A stretch of DNA of 64,000 nucleotides from Zoogloeaceae bacterium (lineage in GTDB: Bacteria; Pseudomonadota; Gammaproteobacteria; Burkholderiales; Rhodocyclaceae): assembly GCA_031256795.1 (NCBI GenBank), contig JAIRPW010000029.1:24397-88396 (forward strand), given 5' to 3'. Both the position numbers and the translations under genes were made by a program. Under the pieces are notes generated by a model, which saw only the letters and a list, made by a program, of their open reading frames with translations, made no database searches and had not been told where the DNA came from. Shown here one piece after another: positions 1-8,065 of the stretch. How positions within the stretch are numbered: position 1 is the stretch's first letter; every line of letters starts with the position of its first letter.

Positions 1-2
1 GC

Positions 3-3000
3 GTCGCCAACGAAGGCATTCCGACCAATGCCGCCGGGCTTCCGACGCGGCAAGTGGGCGAAGCGACGATTTTGACCACCAACCTTACCGCCGGACTGCC
101 TTCCCCGGACGCGGCGTTGTTTACCCGCTATGGGTATGTGACGGCAACCAGCATCAGCACAGACATTAGCGCGCACACGAATGGCAATGTCACTTTTTTC
201 CTGAAATGCGGCTCCAATGTCAGCGCCCGGACGGATCGCAGCAATTCCGCCAGCGCCAACAACCTTTCTCCGGGGAACAGCAGCTCCAACCCACTGAATG
301 GCGGTAGAGAGGGCGGAAGTTTCGAGGTGCAGTACTACACGAACGCCAAGACCTGGGCGACGCTGGCCGCAGTCAATCCCGGCAATTATTATTGCGAGAC
401 GTATGGCCGGGGAGCGGTCAAGCCTTTTACGTTTCCCATTAACAATACGGTCATGCCCAACGCCAACCTGGAAAAGTTTCGTCTGCGTTTCAAGCAGCGG
501 GGCGGGCGCGGCGCGATCAATGACAACGATTACTGGGGCATTGACGACGTGTGCGTCAATAAAACCATAGAAACCGTTGATCTGACCATGAAAGACGCCA
601 TCAAAGGAAAACTGCTTGTCGGCGGCAAACAGCAGCTGGCGGAAGGCGTCAATACCTATGAAATCCGGGTGCTGAACAACAACCCGCCCGGCGGCGACGT
701 TTTTGAGGGCGCGCTGCAGGTGACGGACGCCTTGCCTCCCGGCATGGTTTTTTACGGCGTCGGCACGGCGTCTGTCAGAGATGGCTGGCGGTGTACCTCG
801 TCCGCTTCGGGCAGCCAGGAAACCGTGACCTGCGAGTGGGGCGGGGAATTCGCGCCGGGCGCGACCGCGCCGTCGCTCTTTCTGGAAGTCTGGATTCCCG
901 AGGGCTTCAACACCAATGTCAAGAATACGGCTTGCGTGGTTGGCTCTGTTCCCGATCCCGATTCCGACAACAACTGCGGGGAATGGGAGCCGGAGAGCGA
1001 TTCTATGGACGAGTTCGTTTTCACCTACGGGGAATGCTCGTCCAACGATAAGCTGGAAAAGGTCAGGGCGGGCGCGCCTCGATCGGGATGCCGGGAAGTC
1101 AACTGGAACGAACCCGGCCTTGTCGCCACGGACTACAGGAGCGGCGGCGATTACCCGGAAAGCGCCAGCGACGGCAGCCAAACCGGGCGGCAAAAGTTTT
1201 ATCTGACCAGTGTGGAAAACTATGTCACCGCGGAACTTACCGCCGTCACGGGAGGGGCGCAAGACGTCGAATTCGCGGTGTTCTGTCAGCAGCAAGGCGG
1301 ACAGGAGGCGCAGCTGGATGGCGTGAGGATGTCTTGCAATCCTCCTGAAACGGGCTGGAGCGCAAAGTCTTTGACCGGGGGAACGGGAACGGTTAGTTTT
1401 GGCCCGTACTATTTTAGCTTTCGCCATGCCGATCCGCGCGCCGTCCTGAGGCTCCGCAAAAAAAACGCGATCGATGACAAGAAGTACGCGAGAAGCCGCA
1501 GCGTGTTTAAGCAGAATAACGCCGCGGCGGAAGAATACTTTGTCGTTCTGCCGGATCACATGGATTACACGCAAGCGAAATGCGGCAGCAGGAACATCGG
1601 AGTCAGCCAGGGCAGCCTGGCCAATAATTCAGGCAATACTTTCTGCCGCGCGAACGAGCCGTTTACCCTTGGCCTTTCGGCAAGGACGCTTGCGAACAAC
1701 TGCGCTACGATCGGCAGCGCCGGGTGCTCCAGCAGAGGCAGCGCAGTTAAGGGATTCTCCCCGGAAATTCCTCTGGAATGGCGGGAAGTAAACCGGGATG
1801 ACAGCGTAGGCGGAAAGCCCTCCCCCGACGTTTGCGACTACGCCCGCGAGACAAGCGCGGGTTCGGGCGCGTACGGCGCGGAATGCGCGTGGCTGAATGT
1901 GGGGCGTCTGCAAGTCCAGGCCGTGCAGCCCAGCGCGGATTTTCCGAATCAATACCTCTTTGCTCCTGGCGTGGATCTGGGCGAACACCGGATCGTGAAA
2001 AGCTCCGTAGGGAAAATCGGGCGTTTTTATCCGGATCATTTCCAAACAAAGATTGGCGAGATTTCGGTGATGGATTGCCCGCTGCCCGATGCGGGCGGCG
2101 TTTCCGGGTGCGCGGCGGCGGCGGTGGAGCCAAGCGGAAAATTTATTTATTCCGGGAGACCCTTCACGCTAAAGGCGCAGCCCTGCGCCTTTCTCGATGT
2201 TTCTCCTGCGTGCGGCAGACTCGCGAATTACCACAACGGGAAATATGCCTACGACGTCCATTTGGAGGCATGGGACGACGCGGGCAGCGACAGTGCGAAC
2301 AACCCGAACGGCGCGCTTTCCCCCGCGGAGATTTCCCCCGCCGATTTTTCCGGCGGAGAGGCGGAAACTACGATCACCTATACGCTGAATGCCGGCGATC
2401 CTCCGCCCGCGCCCACCAAAGTGTACTTCCGCGCGTATGACGGCGACGCGACAAGCCGCGGCAATCAAGAATTTACGCCGATCCTCCCTTCTCCTGAAGC
2501 GGGCGTGACCGTCGCGCGCGGGCGGTTGCGTTTGTCGAACGTCTTTGGCTCGGAAAAATCCGCGCTGCTGATGGAAGGCGCGCTGCAATATTTTGACGGG
2601 GCGGGCTGGAGCGTCAGCAAAACCGATGGCCTGACAAAGCTGCACCAGGACGGGCGCGAAATTATCCCGCATGACGTCGGTTCGGGCAGTCTGTCCAATA
2701 CCCTGGGACTGTGCGTGGACTGTCAGGCGGCTACGCCAACAGGAGACTGCGAGCCCGCCGCCGCAGAAAGCGACGCGGAGACCGTCAGCGTAAACGGCGT
2801 CTTTAAGATTTGTCTGCGCTCCAAAGGAAACAAGACCGGCTCCGTGGACGTCGCGGTGCGTCTGGACGGAAAACTGGAACTGGCGGAAGCGGGGAACGAT
2901 AACGCCTGCCTTTCCCCGCTGATCGTCTCGAATTACGGCGCGGGATCGCGCTGGCTGCGCTATCTTTGGGGATGCGCCAATTCCGCCGCGCCCGCCGCAG

Positions 3001-3092
3001 ACAGCGACTGGGGGCGCGACCCTTCCGCGCGCGCCACTTTTGGCACTCCCGCGCGCGATCGCCGCCGCCTCCATGTGCGTGAACTGTATTGA
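3..3092 (+). CDS. DUF6701 (MshQ-like) surface/pilus-associated protein, 5' truncated
   Basis: The reading frame is open from the first complete codon at position 3, so the true start lies outside the window; the GTG at 54 is only an internal candidate. More than 1,000 residues are visible. An N-terminal part (to about residue 190) resembles a lectin/concanavalin-like region ending in a WGIDDVCV segment. It is followed by a DUF11-like beta-rich repeat (roughly 200-320). The C-terminal half carries the DUF6701 hallmarks: IGRFYPDHF in the middle, LCVDC, and the terminal WLRYLW ... DPSARATFG ... LHVRELY. In betaproteobacteria such proteins sit at the end of type IV/MSHA-like pseudopilin operons and are thought to be exposed adhesin-like parts; that role here is inference. 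Many cysteines suggest a disulphide-rich exported protein. hupD starts 3 nt downstream. Confidence 0.8.
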   Translation, partial: VANEGIPTNAAGLPTRQVGEATILTTNLTAGLPSPDAALFTRYGYVTATSISTDISAHTNGNVTFFLKCGSNVSARTDRSNSASANNLSPGNSSSNPLNGGREGGSFEVQYYTNAKTWATLAAVNPGNYYCETYGRGAVKPFTFPINNTVMPNANLEKFRLRFKQRGGRGAINDNDYWGIDDVCVNKTIETVDLTMKDAIKGKLLVGGKQQLAEGVNTYEIRVLNNNPPGGDVFEGALQVTDALPPGMVFYGVGTASVRDGWRCTSSASGSQETVTCEWGGEFAPGATAPSLFLEVWIPEGFNTNVKNTACVVGSVPDPDSDNNCGEWEPESDSMDEFVFTYGECSSNDKLEKVRAGAPRSGCREVNWNEPGLVATDYRSGGDYPESASDGSQTGRQKFYLTSVENYVTAELTAVTGGAQDVEFAVFCQQQGGQEAQLDGVRMSCNPPETGWSAKSLTGGTGTVSFGPYYFSFRHADPRAVLRLRKKNAIDDKKYARSRSVFKQNNAAAEEYFVVLPDHMDYTQAKCGSRNIGVSQGSLANNSGNTFCRANEPFTLGLSARTLANNCATIGSAGCSSRGSAVKGFSPEIPLEWREVNRDDSVGGKPSPDVCDYARETSAGSGAYGAECAWLNVGRLQVQAVQPSADFPNQYLFAPGVDLGEHRIVKSSVGKIGRFYPDHFQTKIGEISVMDCPLPDAGGVSGCAAAAVEPSGKFIYSGRPFTLKAQPCAFLDVSPACGRLANYHNGKYAYDVHLEAWDDAGSDSANNPNGALSPAEISPADFSGGEAETTITYTLNAGDPPPAPTKVYFRAYDGDATSRGNQEFTPILPSPEAGVTVARGRLRLSNVFGSEKSALLMEGALQYFDGAGWSVSKTDGLTKLHQDGREIIPHDVGSGSLSNTLGLCVDCQAATPTGDCEPAAAESDAETVSVNGVFKICLRSKGNKTGSVDVAVRLDGKLELAEAGNDNACLSPLIVSNYGAGSRWLRYLWGCANSAAPAADSDWGRDPSARATFGTPARDRRRLHVRELY

Positions 3093-3095
3093 TCC

Positions 3096-3758
3096 ATGAC
3101 AGAAGCCCGTCTTTCTTCCCCCGCGCGCGTTCTGGTTCTGGGAATCGGCAATCTCTTGTGGGCCGACGAAGGATTCGGAGTCCGCTGCGTGGAATTTTTG
3201 GCGCAAGGCTGGCGTTTTCCCGCGTCCGTTACCCTTATGGACGGCGGTACGCAAGGGCTTTACCTTCTGCCGTATGTGCGGGAAGCGGACGCGCTCCTCG
3301 TCTTTGACGCGCTGGATTATGGCGATCCTCCCGGAACTCTGCGCGAAATCACCGGCGAGGACGTGCCGCGCTTCATGGGCGTGAAAAAAATGAGTCTGCA
3401 TCAAACCGGCTTCCAGGAAGTCCTGGCTGCGGCCTCTCTCCTGGGCGGATTGCCCCGCGAATTGGTTTTGCTTGGAGTGCAGGCGGAAAATCTGGAAGAT
3501 TACGGCGGCAGTCTGACGCCTGCGGCGCGGGAAAAATTGCCGGCGGCGGCGGCGCGCGGGTTGGATTGGCTTGCCCGCTGGGGGGTTCCCGGCACGCCTG
3601 TTTCCCCCGAAAAGGCAGGGGAGAGCGCGCCGCCGTTTCTGGGCGCGCCGCTGGCGCTTCCGGCATACGAAACAGGGCGTCCTTCGCCTGCGGCAGTCTG
3701 GCGGCACGGGGACGCGCGCTTTTTCGCGCCTCCGCCCACCCGCCCCGGCGGCGCGTAA
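3096..3758 (+). CDS. hupD: [NiFe]-hydrogenase maturation endopeptidase, HyaD/HupD type
   Basis: HupD-type proteases cleave the C-terminal peptide of the uptake-hydrogenase large subunit after nickel has been inserted. The 220-residue product has the family signature GNLLWADEGFGVR (residues 18-30, metal-ligand Glu25), the second acidic ligand region VFDALDYG (about 69-76), and the conserved SLHQTGF with His102, matching the Glu/Asp/His nickel-binding triad of HyaD. The C-terminal tail beyond about residue 185 is Pro/Ala-rich and slightly longer than usual. The ATG is 3 nt after the stop of the DUF6701 gene and has no clear ribosome-binding site of its own, so translational coupling is likely. 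hupF follows 32 nt later. No hydrogenase structural gene is in the window. Confidence 0.9.
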   Translation: MTEARLSSPARVLVLGIGNLLWADEGFGVRCVEFLAQGWRFPASVTLMDGGTQGLYLLPYVREADALLVFDALDYGDPPGTLREITGEDVPRFMGVKKMSLHQTGFQEVLAAASLLGGLPRELVLLGVQAENLEDYGGSLTPAAREKLPAAAARGLDWLARWGVPGTPVSPEKAGESAPPFLGAPLALPAYETGRPSPAAVWRHGDARFFAPPPTRPGGA

Positions 3759-3790
3759 AAGCAAAGCCGATTTTTCAGAAAGCGCTCCGT

Positions 3791-4117
3791 ATGTGCGTCG
3801 GCGTCCCCATGCAAGTATTGGAAACCGGGCCGTTTCATGCCCGCTGCCGGGGCAGAAACGGCGAATGCTGGCTGGATACGCGCTTGATTGACCCGCCGCG
3901 AAAAGGCGATTGGCTGCTGGCTTTCGCGGATACGGCGCGGGAATTGCTCACGGAAGCGGACGCGGAAAAAATCAACGCCGCGCTGGAGGCGCTGGACTGC
4001 GTTCTTGCGAACAGCGTTCCGGCTGACGCATCGGCGCTGGATAAATTTTTTCCCGATCTCGCGGGGCGCGAGCCGCAATTGCCTGATTTTCTGCGCGCGC
4101 GCGAAAGCGAAGAATAA
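3791..4117 (+). CDS. hupF: Hydrogenase maturation chaperone HupF (HypC family)
   Basis: HypC/HupF proteins are small chaperones that carry the Fe(CN)2CO precursor and bind the immature hydrogenase large subunit through the N-terminal cysteine. The ATG at 3791 gives MCVGVPMQV, the obligatory Met-Cys start of the family, so the longer upstream reading is rejected. The 108-residue length and the C-terminal tail (DKFFPDLAGREPQLPDFL) match the HupF branch of the oxygen-tolerant uptake hydrogenase rather than short HypC. Together with hupD it forms the hupD-hupF core normally found inside hupSLC clusters, but the neighbours are a pilus-type gene and xth. The gene ends 26 nt before the convergent xth gene. 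Confidence 0.88.
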   Translation: MCVGVPMQVLETGPFHARCRGRNGECWLDTRLIDPPRKGDWLLAFADTARELLTEADAEKINAALEALDCVLANSVPADASALDKFFPDLAGREPQLPDFLRARESEE

Positions 4118-4143
4118 TTTTTGCCCCGATTTTGCGCGCGGCT

Positions 4144-4929
4144 TTAAGCGTATTCAAGAAGCAAAGGCGCGTGATCCGAAAAGCGCTCCGCGGTATAGAC
4201 GCTGCCCCGAAGGGCGCGCGCGGCGATTTTTGGCGTGGCGATCTGATAATCAATGCGCCAGCCCACATTTTTCGCGCGCGCCTGCCCGCGGTTTGACCAC
4301 CAGGTATAGGCGCTCTCGCCCGCGTCGGGATAAAGGCTCCGAAACACGTCTACCCAGCCCAACTCGTCCAGAACGCGGGAAAACCATTGACGTTCCTCTG
4401 GCAGAAATCCGGAGTTTTTCAGATTTCCTTTCCAGTTTTTCAGGTCAATTTCCTGGCGCGCGATGTTCCAGTCGCCGCAGAGAATGAATTCCCGCCCGGT
4501 CGCGCGATTTTCCGCCATGAGCGCGGCAAGGTGCCCGTAAAAAAATTCCATAAAACGAAACTTCGCGGCCTGACGATCCGGAGAAGCGGAACCCGAAGGA
4601 ACATAAAGCGAAATCAGGGAATAATCGGCAAAGTCTGCGCGCAGATACCGGCCTTCCGCGTCAAATTCCTCCGCGCCCATGCCAGAGAGTACGGAGACGG
4701 GACGGTTTCGCGTCCATAGGCCGACGCCGCTGTAGCCCTTTTTTTCCGCGTGCGCGTAATAAGCGTGATAGCTCGCGGGGGCGCGCATGGAATCGTCCAG
4801 ATCAGGTGCCGCCGCCTTCAGTTCCTGAAAAGCGACGCCATCGGCATTTTGCGCGAGAAGCCAATGTTCCGCGCCTTTTTTCCAGGCGGCGCGAATTCCA
4901 TTGAGATTCAGGGTTAGGATGCGTACCAT
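4144..4929 (-). CDS. xth: Exodeoxyribonuclease III
   Basis: AP endonuclease / 3'-5' exonuclease of the EEP (exonuclease-endonuclease-phosphatase) superfamily, acting in base-excision repair. The 261-residue protein starts MVRILTLNLNGIRAA (Asn metal ligands), has FQELK with the catalytic Glu, GDWNIA in the middle, WRIDYQ, and the terminal SDHAPLLLEY with the catalytic Asp-His pair. The ATG at 4929 is chosen because it begins exactly at the conserved first beta strand; the longer open frame upstream overlaps pyrE and lacks homology. It is divergent from pyrE, with only 30 nt between the starts, so their promoters must overlap or lie within coding sequence. Confidence 0.93.
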   Translation of the reverse strand: MVRILTLNLNGIRAAWKKGAEHWLLAQNADGVAFQELKAAAPDLDDSMRAPASYHAYYAHAEKKGYSGVGLWTRNRPVSVLSGMGAEEFDAEGRYLRADFADYSLISLYVPSGSASPDRQAAKFRFMEFFYGHLAALMAENRATGREFILCGDWNIARQEIDLKNWKGNLKNSGFLPEERQWFSRVLDELGWVDVFRSLYPDAGESAYTWWSNRGQARAKNVGWRIDYQIATPKIAARALRGSVYTAERFSDHAPLLLEYA

Positions 4930-4959
4930 AACGTTTTGTTTTGTCCAGAAGTTTAAGCG

Positions 4960-5631
4960 ATGGAAATACAGGGACGCGAAAATTTCCGCGAGGCATTTGT
5001 CCGTTTTGCCGTTGAGCGGCAAGCGCTGCGCTTTGGGGAGTTTGTCACCAAAGCGGGCAGAAAGTCTCCCTATTTTTTTAACGCGGGGCTTTTCCACGAC
5101 GGCGATTCGCTCGCGCGTTTCAGCCAATTTTACGCCCAGGCGCTTTTGGCGAGCGGACTTTCGTTCGACATGCTCTTTGGCCCCGCCTATAAAGGCATTC
5201 CGCTGGTATCCGCGCTGGCGGTCGCTTTGTCCGCGCGCGGTCTTTGCCTGCCTTTCGCCTATAACCGCAAGGAAGAGAAAGATCATGGAGAAAAGGGCGC
5301 TTTGATCGGCGCGCCGATCGCGGGGCGGACGCTAATCGTGGACGACGTGATTTCCGCCGGCACTTCCGTGCGGGAGTCGGTGGAGTTGATTACCGCCGCA
5401 GGAGGAATTCCGGCAGGCGTGCTGATTGCGCTGGATCGCAGGGAACGCGGCGCGGGAATGGCGTCCGCTGTGGAGGAAGTCGAACAGCGGTACAATATCC
5501 CTGTCATTGCGGTGGCCACGTTGGATCACCTGATAAACTTTCTGGCTGAAGGCTCTGACCCGAAGCTGGCTTCCTGCCTGGAAGCGGTATCCGCCTATCG
5601 GGCGCGCTACGGGACAAGCCAAAGCGCGTAG
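4960..5631 (+). CDS. pyrE: Orotate phosphoribosyltransferase
   Basis: Converts orotate and PRPP to OMP in pyrimidine biosynthesis (cytosol, dimer). The 223 residues align along their length with enterobacterial PyrE: FGEFVTKAGRKSPYFFNAGLF near the N-terminus, LFGPAYKGIPL, the flexible loop NRKEEKDHGEKG, and the PRPP-binding LIVDDVISAGTS at about 125-136. Divergent from xth and followed 31 nt later by a secreted coiled-coil protein gene, a common pairing in betaproteobacteria. No attenuator is seen in the 30-nt leader. Confidence 0.95.
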   Translation: MEIQGRENFREAFVRFAVERQALRFGEFVTKAGRKSPYFFNAGLFHDGDSLARFSQFYAQALLASGLSFDMLFGPAYKGIPLVSALAVALSARGLCLPFAYNRKEEKDHGEKGALIGAPIAGRTLIVDDVISAGTSVRESVELITAAGGIPAGVLIALDRRERGAGMASAVEEVEQRYNIPVIAVATLDHLINFLAEGSDPKLASCLEAVSAYRARYGTSQSA

Positions 5632-5662
5632 GCGGATTCACCTTCAAAACCTGGAGTCTGAT

Positions 5663-6331
5663 ATGCGAGTAAACACGGTTTTTCCCTTCCTCTCTTCTCC
5701 GTGGGCGCGGTTTTTGGCGGGTACGTGCGTTTTTTCACTGTTTCTGGGCATGACAGCCCACGCGGCTCCCAAGCCCTTGCTGAAACCCAACGAAACGGCC
5801 TGTTGCATGACGGACGCCGGAGTGCGCGTGTGCGGGGATACGTTCCCGGATCAGTGCAACGGACGCGCCATTCAGATTTATAACCGGCAGGGGCTGCAAA
5901 TCCGCGCGATTGCCGCGCGCATGACGCAGGAAGAAAAAGCGGCAATCGCCGCGAAAGAGAGAAAGGAAAAAGAAGAGCGCCTTGCGGTGCAAGAGCAGCG
6001 GCGCAAGGATCAGGCGCTTCTGGATACCTATAGCAGCGTCAGAGATATTGACCAAATGGAAGACAGGGCGCAAAGCGACATCAAAAAAGATATTACGGAT
6101 TTATTCAATCGAATCAGCTCGGCGCAAAAGAAACGCCGCGAAATGGAACAGCAAAAATCAGAGGCTGAATCTCTGTCTGAATATGAAAAATCACTCCGCA
6201 TCGCGGATAAGGAAATTGAGGAACTGGAAGACCTGCTGGCGTCCAAGCGCAAAGACTTAAATCAGGTGCGCCAGCGTTATGACCGTGACCGGAAACGCTA
6301 TCTTGAGTTGATCGGGGGACGGCAGCAATAG
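5663..6331 (+). CDS. Secreted coiled-coil protein of the pyrE neighbourhood
   Basis: The 222-residue product has an N-terminal signal peptide (hydrophobic about 15-33, cleavage near AHA-AP at 34-36). A short cysteine-containing module follows (CCMTDAGVRVCGD ... CNGRA, about 47-68) resembling the DUF4124-like periplasmic motif. The rest is a long, charged, predicted coiled coil rich in Glu, Lys, Arg and Gln (about 85-215). Proteins of this architecture are found next to pyrE in many betaproteobacteria; I know of no assigned function. The cysteines would be oxidised in the periplasm. The gene is probably cotranscribed with pyrE and ends at a strong bidirectional terminator. Confidence 0.75.
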   Translation: MRVNTVFPFLSSPWARFLAGTCVFSLFLGMTAHAAPKPLLKPNETACCMTDAGVRVCGDTFPDQCNGRAIQIYNRQGLQIRAIAARMTQEEKAAIAAKERKEKEERLAVQEQRRKDQALLDTYSSVRDIDQMEDRAQSDIKKDITDLFNRISSAQKKRREMEQQKSEAESLSEYEKSLRIADKEIEELEDLLASKRKDLNQVRQRYDRDRKRYLELIGGRQQ

Positions 6332-6375
6332 GCAAGAAAGGGGGGGACGCCGTTTGGCTCTTGGACGATACCCCT

Positions 6376-6416
6376 AAAAAAGCCCCGTCCGCGAAAATAC
6401 GCGGGCGGGGCTTTTG
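6376..6416. terminator. Bidirectional rho-independent terminator between the pyrE operon and glnA
   Basis: Arms 6381-6393 and 6400-6412 form a 13-bp stem (one G-U pair) around the loop AAAATA. An A-run precedes the stem (6376-6381) and a T-run follows it (6411-6415), so it can end transcription from both convergent sides. Confidence 0.9.
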
Positions 6417-6437
6417 CTTGGCTCTGCAACCAGCAAA

Positions 6438-7850
6438 TCAGCAGGAATAATACAGCTCGAATTCCACCGGATGCGTGGTCATGCGGAAACGGGTGACCTC
6501 TTCCATTTTCAGCGCGATGTAGGCGTCAATCCAATCGTTTGAGAATACGCCGCCGCAGGTAAGAAACTCACGGTCTTTGTCCAGGTATTCCAACGCCTGT
6601 TCAAGGCTGGAGCAGACGGTCGGGATTTTCGCGTCTTCTTCCGGCGGCAGATCGTAGAGATTTTTGTCGGCGGGATCGCCGGGATGAATTTTGTTCTGAA
6701 TCCCGTCAAGACCCGCCATCAGCAGCGCGGAAAACGCGAGGTACGGATTGGCGATGGGATCGGGGAAGCGCGTTTCGATCCGGCGCGCCTTGCCAGAAGT
6801 AACGAAAGGCACGCGAATGGACGCGGAGCGATTCTTCGCGGAATAGGCGAGCTTGACCGGCGCTTCAAAACCGGGAACCAGCCGTTTGTAGGAGTTGGTG
6901 CCTGGATTGGTGATCGCGTTTAAGGCGCGGGCGTGCTTGATAACGCCGCCAATGTAGTACAGCGCGAGTTCGGAAAGCCCTGCGTACCCGTTGCCGTCAA
7001 ACAGGTTTTTGCCGTCTTTCCAGATGGACTGGTGCACGTGCATCCCGGAACCGTTATCTCCGACAATGGGTTTCGGCATGAAAGTCGCGGTTTTCCCATA
7101 TTGGTGCGCGACGTTGTGCACAACGTATTTCAGCGTTTGCGTCCAGTCGGCGCGGCGCACCAAAGTATTGAACTTGGTGCCGATTTCATTTTGTCCGGCG
7201 GTAGCGACTTCATGGTGGTGTACCTCCACCTCAACGCCGCATTCTTCCAGCGCGAGACAAATGGCGGCGCGGATGTCGTTGAAGGAGTCCACCGGGGGAA
7301 CGGGGAAGTATCCGCCCTTGACGGCAGGCCGATGCCCGATGTTTCCGCCGTCAATTTTTTCTCCGGAAGACCAGGCCGCCTCTTCGGACGTAACGCGCAC
7401 GTAAGAGCCGGACATATCCGACTTCCATTCGACGGAGTCAAAAATAAAAAATTCAGGCTCCGGGCCGAAGTAGGCGGTATCGCCCAGACCGGAGGATTTC
7501 AAATAGGCCTCGGAGCGGCGCGCGATGGAGCGCGGATCGCGGTCATAGCCCTTGCCGTCGGTCGGCTCGGTCACGTCGCAGGTCAGCACCAGCGTGGGTT
7601 CATCAAAGAAAGGATCAATGAAGGCGGTATTGGGATCCGGCATCAGCAGCATGTCGGAAGCCTGAATTCCCTTCCAGCCCGCGATGGAGGAACCGTCGAA
7701 AGCGTGCCCTTTTTCAAATTTCTCTTCATCTACGCATTTAGCAGGGACGCCAACGTGCTGCTCCTTGCCGCGCGTATCGGTAAAGCGGAAGTCGACGAAC
7801 TTGACTTCGTTGTCCTTCATAAGTTTCAGGACGTCCTGAACAGTAGCCAT
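6438..7850 (-). CDS. glnA: Glutamine synthetase type I (GlnA)
   Basis: ATP-dependent ammonia assimilation to glutamine; dodecameric cytosolic enzyme. The 470-residue length and sequence are those of the adenylylated beta-type [24 protein letters not shown], the [17 protein letters not shown] region, and the adenylylation site NLYDLPP with Tyr399 (counting Met1). The terminal FELYYSC is typical. It should therefore be controlled by GlnE/PII. No convincing sigma-54 element was found in the 215-nt upstream gap; a weak sigma-70-like TTGACG (7936-7941, minus strand) is present. The gene is monocistronic, ending at the shared terminator. Confidence 0.97.
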   Translation of the reverse strand: MATVQDVLKLMKDNEVKFVDFRFTDTRGKEQHVGVPAKCVDEEKFEKGHAFDGSSIAGWKGIQASDMLLMPDPNTAFIDPFFDEPTLVLTCDVTEPTDGKGYDRDPRSIARRSEAYLKSSGLGDTAYFGPEPEFFIFDSVEWKSDMSGSYVRVTSEEAAWSSGEKIDGGNIGHRPAVKGGYFPVPPVDSFNDIRAAICLALEECGVEVEVHHHEVATAGQNEIGTKFNTLVRRADWTQTLKYVVHNVAHQYGKTATFMPKPIVGDNGSGMHVHQSIWKDGKNLFDGNGYAGLSELALYYIGGVIKHARALNAITNPGTNSYKRLVPGFEAPVKLAYSAKNRSASIRVPFVTSGKARRIETRFPDPIANPYLAFSALLMAGLDGIQNKIHPGDPADKNLYDLPPEEDAKIPTVCSSLEQALEYLDKDREFLTCGGVFSNDWIDAYIALKMEEVTRFRMTTHPVEFELYYSC

Positions 7851-8065
7851 CTTGCAAAATCTCCAAACGGAAGCCGGGGAATTCCGGCGGATAAAAAACT
7901 GCGCCGACAGTACTAGCAGAAACTATGCCCGAAATCGTCAACGCGCCGCGCATTGTGGCACAAGGAAGCGCGCGGGAAAACGGGCAGACCGGAATCTTTT
8001 TCGGTTTGTCATGCACCGAAATGGCGCGTTTTGGGAATGCGCCGACACGTTTTGGTGCGCCCTCG

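Noticed and set aside
2169..3764. A 531-codon open frame on the minus strand across the DUF6701 and hupD genes
   Set aside because: Antisense to two well-supported genes; composed of low-complexity Arg/Ala/Gly typical of shadow frames in GC-rich DNA.
6933..7916. A 327-codon plus-strand frame across glnA
   Set aside because: Antisense shadow of glnA, no recognisable family.
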